Assembly: GCA_015501075.1 (NCBI GenBank)
Contig: JADNYJ010000652.1
Location: 1-16,942 of the forward strand
Length of the DNA stretch: 16,942 nucleotides
Origin: Gymnopilus junonius
Lineage: Eukaryota; Basidiomycota; Agaricomycetes; Agaricales; Galerinaceae
Direction: 5' to 3'
Part shown: positions 8,368 through 16,942 of the stretch, piece by piece
How positions within the stretch are numbered: position 1 is the stretch's first letter
How the letters are laid out: every line of letters begins with the position of its first letter
Notes under the pieces: generated by a model
What the model was told of the DNA's origin: nothing
What the model saw: only the letters and a program-made list of their open reading frames with translations
Databases searched by the model: none
Translations under genes and position numbers: made by a program

Positions 8368-9926
8368 CTACCATCCTCTCCTCGTGAACTCTTCCAGTGT
8401 ATCTCTTGTGGTTTCCAGAATGGTGTGGAACTTGATGGCCAAAATCCTCTCTTCCTTGGACTTATCATAGGTAACGTGATAAGAAGGTTTTTCGTTCAGA
8501 ATCTCAGGAAATCCGGGGGATAATTTATGAGAAGGAAAAGTGGAGAAAGGAAGGGAGTTAGCAGCATCGACTAAGGTAGGACCGTGAGCCAGAAAGAACG
8601 GAAAAAGATTAATGCCAGGTGGGTTAACTTACGCCACTCTTGCCAATTAAAGCCACCTATTTCAAATTGAATTCACCGTTAGTTCTTCGTTATCCCCAAA
8701 CAGTCAAACATAAACTAACCTGCAGTTGTGATAATCCGTTCTCCCCCTGCCTCCCGTTTTTCCAGCGCCAGAACGTGTGCAAGGGCATTATCGCGGACGT
8801 CAACCCAAGAATTCGAAACTGACAGTGCTTTTTTGGTTCTGGGAATATCCGCGATGACTGCGTCATACCACATTTGAAGGGAAGCGTTTAATGTCTTGAC
8901 CGAGGTGACATTCTGGATCGGCGGCTATGGAAAGGGAAGCCAAGTCGGTGAGCCTCTTACAGGAAGGGTCCGCAAGATAGAGCTTAGAGGACTCACGCCA
9001 AACACCTAATCAAGGAGAACGTCAATCAGATATAAAAAATAGAAAGCCAATGGAAAAGAAGCTCACAAACGGTGGGACAATCACTGTCAGTTCCCATGAT
9101 ATCTCTGACTTGTGCTTTTCCCAAATTCTCCAAGCACCTGATGCACCAAAGGACCAGAGTCGTCAACAAAAAGAAGCGGAGGCCGCAAGGATAAAAGATC
9201 TACCTTTCTCTGCCAAGGTTTTGGATGCCCGAAAAATCTGCATGGGTGGTGCTTTGGATCCCTTTTCCTTGACTTCTCTAGCAGCTGCGATATCCCAGTC
9301 GTCTTCGTTGAATGTAGTAGAATTTTCGTTGGGGGACATAACTGCTGCGCAAGATGATGTCGCCACCACACGTTTTATATTTGTTCTATAGGAGGATACG
9401 TTAGAAATCCAATACAAAGTGAAAGGTCTGCCCAGTCTCCACTCACCCGTTTTTAATGGCGCTTTTTAATATTCCAACCATTCCTTGGAAAGCAGAATTG
9501 AACATTTCTATGACCAAGGAGGATCAGACTTCTACATCTTTTCACTATAACAGACTGGAATCGCTTACCATTATGCAGGTAATTTTTGTGAAATGGCGCG
9601 GCAATGTGAGCAATAGCATCGACACCCTTAACAGCTTCGTCAAATGCATTTTCCTACGGAAGCACCCATGGGCTTTAACTTTCCGTCAAAATAACTGGTC
9701 GTCAATTATGGCTTACCCTGCAAATTTCCTCGACAATGACCACCTCCAACATAGTTCCATAGCCAAGCGCTGTAAAATAATCCTTCAAGAACTTGACCTC
9801 TGATTCCTTCCGTACTGTCCCGCGTACGGCGTAGCCCCGTTCGAGCAGCAAACGGGTGACCCACATGGCGATGTATCCATTGGCTCCAGATACAAGGACT
9901 TTGTCACCCTTGGTAATTGTTGGCAT
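8368..9926 (-). CDS. Extended SDR, ketoreductase/dihydroflavonol reductase-like, catalytic Tyr replaced by Phe
   Basis: Nine exons join without a frame break: 9926-9717, 9653-9569, 9507-9447, 9385-9204, 9137-9067, 9005-8997, 8924-8720, 8656-8633, 8570-8368. The eight introns are 61-72 bases. The product is 349 residues, the usual family length. The N-terminus carries the NAD(P)-binding motif KVLVSGANGYIAMWVTRLLL, followed by RGYAVRGTVR, typical of NADPH-using DFR/Gre2-like reductases. The segment KRVVATSSCAAVMSP holds the Ser of the active site. Where relatives have YRASKTLAEK this protein reads FRASKTLAEK, a single-base change (TTT for TAT/TAC) that removes the catalytic Tyr and keeps the Lys. 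VPPFVFGPPIQNV and NSWVDVRDNALAHVLALEK are further family blocks. Known: members reduce aldehydes or ketones with NAD(P)H. Inference: without the Tyr hydroxyl, ordinary reduction should be strongly impaired. The substrate is unknown. Confidence 0.88.
8997..9005 (-). other. 9-base microexon in the SDR gene (codes VFG)
   Basis: GTG TTT GGC is flanked by a TTAG acceptor (intron 9066-9006) and a GTGAGT donor (intron 8996-8925). It encodes the VFG of the family block PPFVFGPPI, in phase 0 on both sides. The sister copy has the same arrangement with IFG. Confidence 0.82.
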
Positions 9927-9973
9927 TGTAAGTAAGTCGAAGTGTGCCTAAGTTGAAAGTACTAGGGTCCGCT

Positions 9974-9979
9974 TTTATA
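9974..9979 (-). promoter_or_regulatory. TATA box of the SDR gene
   Basis: TATAAA is read on the minus strand about 48 bases upstream of the ATG at 9926, within ATATAAAAGC. Spacing suits a fungal core promoter with a short leader. Confidence 0.5.
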
Positions 9980-10795
9980 TTAAGAGCGTTAATTATCTGT
10001 GACTTCTAATGACTGACGACGTTACCTAAGAAACTTTAAGAGCTGTGAATGCATAGCCTGTAGTATTCTAAGCAGATCATATGGTGTGAAAGGAGACAGA
10101 GGGGCGTAATCAAGCCAAAAAGCTACCTTAGTTTCAAACACGTGAGTAAAAATACTCTCAACTACTTCCGTCATCAAGTTCTGACAGAAAGCTTCTTTTC
10201 GCTTGTGGATTTGAACACAAGATATGCGTGCTTAGTCCCAGCCAGGAGACGGAGAATTGTGCTGAATTTACGTACAAAGTGGAGAAGGTGAGTCGTATTC
10301 TCTGTAAATAAAACGCTGACGAATGCATTGAGGGAAATGGCATCCGAAATTTGATTATTCACCAAGCGCTATAGAATACTGCCTTGGGAAGGCATTTATG
10401 GGCGGTAGAAGCTGTTTTTCTTCTCAGCTGCGTCACAATTGAGGGTTGCCATTGGATAGCAACTTGTCCAGCATGATGACAACCAGCATGATGCCCTTTG
10501 AACGGATATAAGGAGCTAAGCAACAGAATGATAGGCAGCAAATATTATTTCCGTAATAAATAGAATAAATAGCTCACAAGGCGTGCCCGTGATGCGCATG
10601 CTGTCAGAGCTGGCGATTTCGTCGGAGGGTCAAGGGTAAGGCGGCAGAGGCGGGACCTAAATAACAGCTAATTTTGTGTAACCGAAACTTGATCTTGATA
10701 CTAAAAAAACTGGGGGAGGCATGAAGAAGTCCCAGGTAAACTTTGTAGTGGAAGAGCAGAGTTGAGATTGGTACTTACTTATTTAGTAACAGGAG

Positions 10796-10817
10796 TGACG
10801 CGCGTCGCGTCGCGTCA
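10796..10817. promoter_or_regulatory. CG-rich repeated motif upstream of the methyltransferase
   Basis: A 22-base block begins TGACGCG, ends CGCGTCA (inverted copies of each other), and has overlapping GCGTC units between them. It lies about 140 bases before the methyltransferase ATG. TGACG is the half site of ATF/CREB-type bZIP factors, and the CGCGT core resembles cell-cycle-box cores. Binding by either class is inference. Confidence 0.4.
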
Positions 10818-10884
10818 TTAAAAACCCGTGATCAACTTTTTACTACCGGTCCGATCCATCCGCCAAATTTACTCCTGGACCTCG

Positions 10885-10947
10885 ATGTCGTCGAGCACCT
10901 CCTCTCTCTGCTTTTCTTCGTCAATCTTGCTTTGGGCAGGTAAGTAA
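10885..10947 (+). promoter_or_regulatory. Short upstream ORF or alternative first exon of the methyltransferase
   Basis: An ATG at 10885 opens a 20-codon frame ending in TAA at 10945-10947. A canonical donor (G|GTAAGT) lies inside it at 10940. Splicing to the TTAG at 11013-11014 (75-base intron) joins this frame in phase to TLENAVEYLRL of the methyltransferase and would replace its first 20 residues with an 18-residue Ser/Leu-rich start. Splicing to the nearer CAG at 10999-11000 runs into a stop. Which start is used cannot be decided from sequence. Confidence 0.4.
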
Positions 10948-10956
10948 ATACCCTGG

Positions 10957-12168
10957 ATGTTACCTCCCACTTCACAACTTCCATCCATCCAATCCATCAG
11001 CAAATACCCATTAGAAACTCTGGAAAATGCTGTCGAATATTTACGCCTCATTTACAATCCACCAGTGCGAGGATCTCGTCGTAGAAAGACGGTTTCAGGG
11101 GCACACAAGGATACAAAATTGTTGCATGGAGACAGCCTTGAAAATGACCTGGAATCCTTACGAACAGACTCCTTTGAGCGAACGTACTCCATAACGTGGC
11201 TTACTACGGTCATCTCTCAATTGGAGGTTGATTCAGAGGAAGCGGATATTGGATCTGGCTTTGCAAACCGCCGAAGGGAGGCCCTGGTTGAAAATGCAGC
11301 CTCTCTGCTAGCCACATGTGCTGGTACAGCGTCAGCTGGCCTGATCACTCGCTGCTTCACCTTCGACCTCATAAATTCACCGACACCAATCACAGTCGAG
11401 CTTACTGATATCCCCCTGGACAACCGTGACTATGGAAGTGTCGGGGCGCAAACCTGGGGAGGAGCCTGCGTCATGGCAGAAATGATCACAGAGTCCCCGG
11501 AAGCATTTGGTCTTCCGACCTCTCCGACAAACGTCTCTACCTCTACACTCCGATACCTCGAATTAGGAGCAGGTACTGGCCTGGTAGGCCTTACGGTAGC
11601 CAAGACCATGGAGCGACTAACGTCGCAGCGCAAACTAGATCTCGATGTCGACGTTGTCGCCACCGATTACTATCCCACCGTCCTGGCCAACCTGGAAAGA
11701 AATATCCAATCCAACTTTCGCCGGGCAGAAACGTTCACTGTACCCTGTCAAGTCCGCATTTCAACAAGCCACCTAGACTGGTCAGCTTTCTACGAATCGG
11801 GAAAAATACCAATGGCACTTGAAGGCGGCTTCGACGTTGTATATGGTGCCGACATTATCTATGAAGCTCATCATGCCGTTTGGATCAAGCGATGCCTTAC
11901 AAAACTTCTTCGAAAGCCCTCTTTCCACCAACAGCCTATGTTTCATTTGATTATACCCCTTAGATCCACGCACGCTGTTGAGTCAAGCACGATTGAAGAA
12001 GCCTTTCCCAGCAGAAGCGACTCTTTTGACGACGACGGTTGGGCACTGGTTGTCAAGCATAAAGAAATCATTATTTGTGATGCAGAGAGTGGCAAAAATG
12101 GAGAAGAGGTCGAATATGCATATTACAGGATCGGTTGGAGTGGTCATAAAACAAAATCGAGTGTTTAA
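10957..12168 (+). CDS. SAM-dependent protein lysine methyltransferase-like (METTL/family 16)
   Basis: A single open frame of 403 residues. The N-terminal about 160 residues are an extension (FLRLIYNPPVRGSRRR-like region: YLRLIYNPPVRGSRRR at 28-43). The conserved entry motif TWGGACVMAEM is at 166-176. SAM-binding motif I is LELGAGTGLVGL at 201-212. An acidic residue in VVATDYYP (Asp237) would contact the SAM ribose. DVVYGADIIYE at 293-303 matches the D-x-x-x-x-x-D-x-x-Y-type motif of PF10294 enzymes. Known: this family methylates lysines on elongation factors and other proteins; fungal examples with a long N-terminal extension include Efm2. The exact target is unknown. An alternative N-terminus by splicing is possible. 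The gene converges on the GCN2 gene, with 132 bases between the stops. Confidence 0.85.
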   Translation: MLPPTSQLPSIQSISKYPLETLENAVEYLRLIYNPPVRGSRRRKTVSGAHKDTKLLHGDSLENDLESLRTDSFERTYSITWLTTVISQLEVDSEEADIGSGFANRRREALVENAASLLATCAGTASAGLITRCFTFDLINSPTPITVELTDIPLDNRDYGSVGAQTWGGACVMAEMITESPEAFGLPTSPTNVSTSTLRYLELGAGTGLVGLTVAKTMERLTSQRKLDLDVDVVATDYYPTVLANLERNIQSNFRRAETFTVPCQVRISTSHLDWSAFYESGKIPMALEGGFDVVYGADIIYEAHHAVWIKRCLTKLLRKPSFHQQPMFHLIIPLRSTHAVESSTIEEAFPSRSDSFDDDGWALVVKHKEIIICDAESGKNGEEVEYAYYRIGWSGHKTKSSV

Positions 12169-12300
12169 AACATTATAAAAACATGCAAAAAAATACATCG
12201 GGCAGGCACTATAAATCGCAGTCAAATAACTAAAAAGGGTTGTCGAGAGGTTTGTTTTCTCCGAAGAAAAAAACTGTCAGTAAAATCTTCAGGAACGGCT
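12169..12300. other. Convergent 3' gap between methyltransferase and GCN2 genes
   Basis: These 132 A/T-rich bases between the two stop codons must hold both 3' ends. There are A-runs (ATTATAAAAACATG, AAAAAAATAC) but no AATAAA on the plus strand that I could place with confidence. Overlapping 3' UTRs are likely. Confidence 0.5.
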
Positions 12301-15300
12301 TCATGAAACTGCAAGCAGCTGAGCGCGGTCATCGCGGAGAGCATAGAGGATGATATATTGGTGGCCTTCAGACTTTCGTTTCAGAACGGCTTCGCGGACA
12401 GTTTGGCCATAGCCAGAGTGTTGAGGAGGGAACATGGCGGAGATGGTTTTCCAGCTTTCCTCATCAGTGATCCAAGCTGGGTTCTTCACCATGGCATCAA
12501 AATGAGCAGGAGTGACGTCGACAGCGACAACGGGCATCCCATTCTGGAACGAGTTCTTGATAGTGACTGTTTTCTCAAACGCTGTAGGAAATGAGTATCT
12601 AGCGATATAAAAGAAAAAGTCTCAAAATCTCGACCGACCTTTCTCCAAAAAGATCTGCTTTGTTTGCTTTCGTTGCTTCTTGGGGTCAGGCAAGACGAGC
12701 TGAATGTCTGGCACAGCAGCCGGTTCCTTGATGACAGATAGATTCGACGTCGGCTCAGCGAGACTTGGTGCTCCAGATGTTGTCGCATCAATACGTTTCT
12801 GCTCCGCGATCTGTTGTTGTAACCAGCTGACGAGCTCCGCACGGGATACTGAGCGCAAAGGTGTCAGGAATAGTTATCTGCGAAGAGCAGAAATGACAGC
12901 TTACGATCAATTTCTGTTCCTTTAAGAATGCTCTTGACTTTGAAAGCAGGCAGATTTCGCGCTGTACGGGGGCGTGGGTACACCGTGAACCTGATTTTGA
13001 AAGATGTGAGTACGCAGAAATAGAGGCAAATTTTCCAATACGTACAAGATGCCTTCCCTCGCACAAATGTCTAGATGATTTTCGTGCTCGGCATCCGGTA
13101 AGCCAGATTCGTACATCAAATCTGCGGATATATTGTGTTGCCACAAGTATGAGACAACTTCAAGGCGTTCCTGCAGGTATCCTTCTTGATATGACACCAC
13201 ATAAACATCACAGCGTCGAGGACTCCAAAACCCAAACGAACGTTCTTCCTTGACGAGGGTCTTGATCGAGGCGCTTTGATAGGAAGCCAGAGCAGCAGTG
13301 ATTTTCTCAACCGCAATCTGTATGCCGAAGGCACAAATAGAATCGGACTTCTGTTTCATTGGTTGGAAACGGGCGATCAGGTTATCATAGCTAGATTCAC
13401 AATGTCAGAGCGTTCGTAAGTAAAGAAAAGAATGCAACATACCGGCCTCCAGCAGCCAGCACGTCGGTGTGTTTGTTTCGCCTAACAACTTCAACCATGA
13501 CTCCGTCCTTGAAGTGGGTATGATGGCTTCCGAGCATAAGTGGATGGAAGAATATTTGGCGCGTCACGCCAGCAGATTGCGCATAAGAGATGGACCTCTT
13601 GACCTCCTGTACGGCAGTTTCCAGCAGACTGGCAAGTCCAGTTCCAAGCCTTTCCATTCTTGACATGGTATCCTCGATATCTTCTTCTGAACCTCAATGA
13701 GAAGTAGGCTTGACAGACTACACGTGGGACACTCACCGACTTCTGACAGGATTTCCAGTTCATCTGCAGTACTCCTCAACAGGCCCTTCTTCAAAAGTAA
13801 GGCGCGTTTCTGCGATGTGGTAGATTTTGGCTGGTAATGGATTATATCAATTACTGCTGGACGAATATCTGCTGGCACACGGCTGAGCGCGACCTCGACG
13901 ACTGAGAAAGAAGGATGAGTTACATGTCATAAGGAAGAAGACAAGTTGAACACACTCTTGGTATGCGAGACATGGATTTCATAATTCTGTGATAAATTGG
14001 GGAAATTATCCAAGCAGTCGTTTACGACAGCAATGAGCTCAGCGCATGCCGCCCGTGGTCCATATTTCAAATCTGGACTGATGATATCAAACAACGCAGC
14101 CTTAGTGAATTTCGGATGGCCTGGTACGCCGCTGAAGGATGTTACGTTAGAGCCAGCCCTAAACAACAACGACAATAAAACACACTTCGGACGGTAAACG
14201 TTGGATATGTGGTATCTCTTGATTCGCCTGATATTATGTCTCGCAGCAAGCCTTGCAAATGGAACGAGGATATTGTTCGGCAACGAAACAATATCGCCCT
14301 GTCGATCTATGAATGTCGCCTGACTCTTCTCCGCTTCAGGGTCCATGATTGGCATAAGCAGTGGCGGCTCCATGTCAACTGCGCCATGGAGATGGAAAAT
14401 AGCGGCTAGCTGATCTTGGACGGTCTGGTTTAGAGGAGCATAATCCGGAGATTCGGTATCCTGGTCATAGACGAACGCCCGCGAAGGTCGCGGTGGTTGC
14501 TTGAATAATGTAGCAATAGCTGTCTGTTGGTGCGCCGAGTCGGGTTTGGCTGCATCAAAACAACGTGAGCCATGACGAAGATGGACTAAAGATAATGGAG
14601 CTCACACATCAGTCGAAGAGCATTCTTAAACAATTCGTCCTCCAATCTGTCATAGGGTATCAAGGAGCTCTGCGACAGCTCCAAGGCAGTCGGCCTCTTA
14701 TCTGGGTCGTGCTGAAGCAACCAGGTAATGACTTTCCAGAATTACATGAGTATATTGACCAAAATTCCACGTAGCAACATAAGCTCACTATCTTTCTGTC
14801 TCGTACGATTCGGATCCCACCCTGGAGGGAATATGATAGCCGGCTTGCGTAAATCCTCTAATACTGCAATGCGCTCTGCGCCAGTATTGAACTTGAAGTT
14901 CATCTCAAAAAACACGATCTAAAAGTGATACTGAATAAAGTGTCAGAAGTTCAGACGCATCGATCTTACCCCAAGCGAGTACATATCAGCCTTAGAATGG
15001 TCTCGCGGGCTGCGCCCTCTCCTCCTTGACTGAACTTCGGGCGCGATGTACAAACGAGTGCCGACCTCTGAATGGAGTAGATGACGTGTTAGCATACATG
15101 ATTTAACTCTAGATCGAGGAATCAAGGAACACACCCAAAGTCATATCAGCATCTGCCATAGGAGAACGCGCTGACACATCAGAAGGGTCAACAGCAGCCA
15201 AACTTGAGTGGCCAGTCCAAAGTCTCCAACTGGAAGAAATGGTATCAGAACAAGCACCTTCAGCGAAGAGAACTTGCATCCAACCTTTGCAGTCGCCTTT

Positions 15301-16942
15301 CATATCTACCATGGAACGAAACCATCAGAACCCCAGCTGCGCAGATAAAGAAGAACAAAGAACACACCAATAAAATATTTGTCAGTTTGATATCCCGATG
15401 CAAAATGTTCAAAGTCGACATGTGCACCAGCCGGTCCAGAATCTGCTGGAACAGTCGCCAGCCCTCCTTTCTCGTCGACAGTAAGGCCTTCGTCAACTCG
15501 CTAAACAAGAGTGGAGATAGCGGGTAAATTGTGTACAAGCTTGAATCAAGGTACAACTTCTTTCAATGTCTGACGTTCAACAAACTCCTACGCACAAGAA
15601 AAAAAAGTCAGCACCAAATTATCATTTATCATCAACAGACGACCATCTGAATATAAAGCGTCCTCGACACGGCAGGCGTACTCGCGCAGCCACCTTTGGT
15701 GTATCACCCATTCCGTCATCTGCAATTCAAATTCTTCGGCCCTGACTTGGATTGGACTTGAGTGGACACCTGCAAATCGCATGGCCTGCATCTTCATCCT
15801 CCATCATCCCCATACCGTGTCCTCCCTACCCCACCCGGCGACGAGGAACCTCCAAAATGGATACAGGAAAGGCGAAGACCGCGTTGACACGCTGAGGTCA
15901 TCGAAATCCCCATGATGTGAAAAGCACCATTGATAGGGTGTGATGCCGTTTCGCCCGTTTTCTTCTTCTGCCGAAGCCTATCTCGATGCCCAGGCCCATG
16001 CGGATACAGGACGGAAGTGAGCCCCATTTCATCCGTTCAATGAGGACTCGTTGGATGAATCACCAGCAGAGGCGGAGGCAGAGTTGGGCTCGAAAACTTC
16101 GACCCAGTGGTGTAGTACCTCACGATGTTGCGGTGAGAGAGCCGACTGAGGGCTTGACTTCTCGGAAAATCTTGTCGTGCTCTGCATTGACTTCAGCGGA
16201 TCTCTTGACTATGAAGGTGGCACGAAGTATGAGCAGGGGTTCAATTTTCAATGAAGCTTGAGAGACAGTATACACACCCGCATATATCCTATTATCAATC
16301 TATTCTGCCTGACAACTGAGCCGAAAGCTCCTTGCCCTGCAGACATCGTCAACCGTCAACAGAGCCCTTCAAAGAACTGAAAAAGGATAGGCAACTCACA
16401 AGTAACTCCAACTCTCCCAATCCTCCTTCCACCTACTCGCATGCTTTGCTCTAGGCGTCATCAAGCGGAAGTAATCAGGTCCTCAGGCGACCCATATGCA
16501 ACGGCAAGGGAGTCTGATCTCTAAAAAGGCCTGTAAGTAGGTTACCATAGAGTTAAACAAAAGTCGACACACCAAGCGCCTCCATTAGCAAAAGAACCTT
16601 CGGCTCGTGACGGACTTTGAACCACGCCGTCAGGTCCGTCGTAGGCTGGCGCAGGTGACCGAATTCTCTTGGCGGTTGGAGCATCGTCATAATTGCTTCC
16701 AAGGTTCAAAGATATGAAAGCTACAATTAGTCAAAAGACCGTAAGCCCACCTCAAACTCGAAAAAAAAAAAGAGAAAAGGCCTACAAGCATTAATAGCAC
16801 CAGCAGGATCGGCGTATCGCTCACACACATCCAGACCCAGCAACATCTGCATCAACACAATAGCAACATCATGAATATCCCTCTGCTTTGTATAATTCAA
16901 CGCTGACTCGTTCACGTCCCTCGACAAACCACCCGTCCATTA
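12301..16942 (-). CDS. GCN2: eIF2-alpha kinase GCN2, 5'-truncated by window end, kinase region frame-broken
   Basis: GCN2 phosphorylates eIF2-alpha when uncharged tRNA binds its HisRS-like domain. Order on the minus strand: part of the pseudokinase domain (16942-16786, with LSRDVNES, TKQRDIHDVAIVLMQMLLG), the kinase domain (about 16420-14606), the HisRS-like domain, then the C-terminal region. The RWD domain lies outside the window. Kinase motifs visible in pieces: Gly-rich loop GAFGSVV, HRDIKLTN at about 15400-15377, VGDFGLAT at about 15230-15207, VGTRLYIAPEV, HSKADMYSLG. Clean exons from the C-lobe on: 15067-14970, 14918-14789, 14731-14606 (one frame break), 14549-14186, 14131-13956, 13901-13737, 13686-13443, 13390-13046, 12990-12905, 12848-12639, 12581-12301. 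The HisRS-like part shows FIDRQGDIVSLPNNILVPFA and YHISNVYRPN. The last eight exons are fully in frame to the TGA at 12303-12301. The upstream kinase part contains many indels. Confidence 0.88.
14606..16720 (-). other. Frame-broken kinase segment of GCN2
   Basis: Matching the translated pieces to the conserved kinase sequence needs single-base corrections at many places. Apparent deletions are near 16415 (before the Gly loop), 16331 (AAGG-GAGC in the loop), about 16310 (more than one base), 16203, 16196, 16183, 16155 (all in the beta3/alphaC block around KKIRL and KIFREV), 16107 (RYYTTWVE), 15675 (before SRTLYIQM), 15369 (donor after TNIL) and 15209 (GLATSSLAAVDPSD). Apparent insertions are near 15468 (A-run before WRLFQQIL) and 14629 (T-run in EDEF-KNALRLM). 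Exact bases within runs are uncertain. The splice sites are otherwise recognisable. Confidence 0.8.
16721..16785 (-). other. GCN2 intron with an 11-base T-run
   Basis: Intron between the pseudokinase exon and the linker exon: GTAGGC donor at 16785 and TTGTAG acceptor ending at 16721. It contains an 11-base homopolymer (A on the plus strand, 16761-16771). Exon phase across it is consistent (AATGCT-T joins CT). Confidence 0.6.

Larger units (their letters stand above)
6507..9926 (-). repeat. Tandem duplication of an extended-SDR gene
   Basis: Two homologous genes lie head to tail on the minus strand: 9926-8368 (intact) and 7983-6507 (pseudogene). They share exon order, intron positions and phases, including a 9-base microexon, and their last exons encode clearly related sequence (both contain THEIR ETTRDTLEEF core and a final RGW before the stop). 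Introns and spacer are not obviously alike, so the duplication is not recent. Confidence 0.85.
9927..10956. other. Divergent intergenic region between SDR gene and methyltransferase gene
   Basis: About 1 kb separates the divergent starts at 9926 (-) and 10957 (+). No open frame in it shows a protein motif. It holds a TATA element for the SDR gene, a CG-rich repeat block at 10796-10817, and a short ATG-initiated frame with a splice donor just above the methyltransferase start. I see no RNA gene or mobile element. Confidence 0.5.

Noticed and set aside
9050..9391. Plus-strand open frame of 113 codons
   Set aside because: It runs antisense across exons and introns of the intact SDR gene.
14606..16720. 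Programmed frameshifting to explain the GCN2 kinase breaks
   Set aside because: There are too many breaks, they need different corrections, and no slippery-site pattern recurs. Error or decay is simpler.
1..16942. Biosynthetic gene cluster built around the SDR pair
   Set aside because: No polyketide synthase, peptide synthetase, terpene cyclase, P450 or transporter is present; the other genes are ordinary housekeeping or signalling genes.

Overview
The window looks like nuclear DNA of a filamentous fungus, most likely a basidiomycete. The genes are cut by many short introns (about 46-75 bases, GT...AG), protein-coding genes lie on both strands, and the recognisable products are eukaryotic and typically fungal: a GCN2 kinase, a mitochondrial hotdog thioesterase, fungal ketoreductase-like SDRs and a family-16 methyltransferase. 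The species cannot be told from this sequence. I see no tRNA, rRNA, CRISPR array or intact mobile element.

Layout. 480-2661 (-) encodes a serine-rich, probably disordered protein of 709 residues with three GRGGxGSR repeats. A 2.5-kb stretch with no supportable gene follows (2662-5187). 5188-6201 (-) is a three-exon hotdog thioesterase with a mitochondrial-type N-terminus and one membrane segment. 6507-9926 (-) is a head-to-tail tandem pair of extended-SDR (dihydroflavonol reductase/Gre2-like) genes. The upstream copy (8368-9926) has nine clean exons and codes for 349 residues, but its catalytic Tyr is Phe. The downstream copy (6507-7983) keeps the Tyr but is a pseudogene with a 5-bp insertion, an in-frame TAG, a lost splice acceptor and a 1-base deletion. 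After about 1 kb of spacer, 10957-12168 (+) encodes a 403-residue SAM-dependent methyltransferase. It converges on 12301-16942 (-), the 3' part of a GCN2-type eIF2-alpha kinase gene whose 5' end lies beyond the window.

The GCN2 locus is unusual. The HisRS-like domain and C-terminal region (12301-14549) splice together without a single frame problem. The kinase-domain stretch (about 14606-16720) carries at least nine single-base indels, nearly all deletions, and the kinase motifs remain recognisable across frames. This is either locally poor sequence near the window edge or a gene decaying from its kinase half.

The genes do not form an obvious pathway or cluster. The best candidates for something new are the SDR pair (one copy probably altered in catalysis, the other decayed, both sharing a 9-base microexon), the damage confined to the GCN2 kinase, and the GRGGxGSR-repeat protein, which may be a distant relative of fungal Par32/DUF3602 proteins. 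Exon models come from reading splice sites by eye and from protein-family continuity; no alignment or database search was run.
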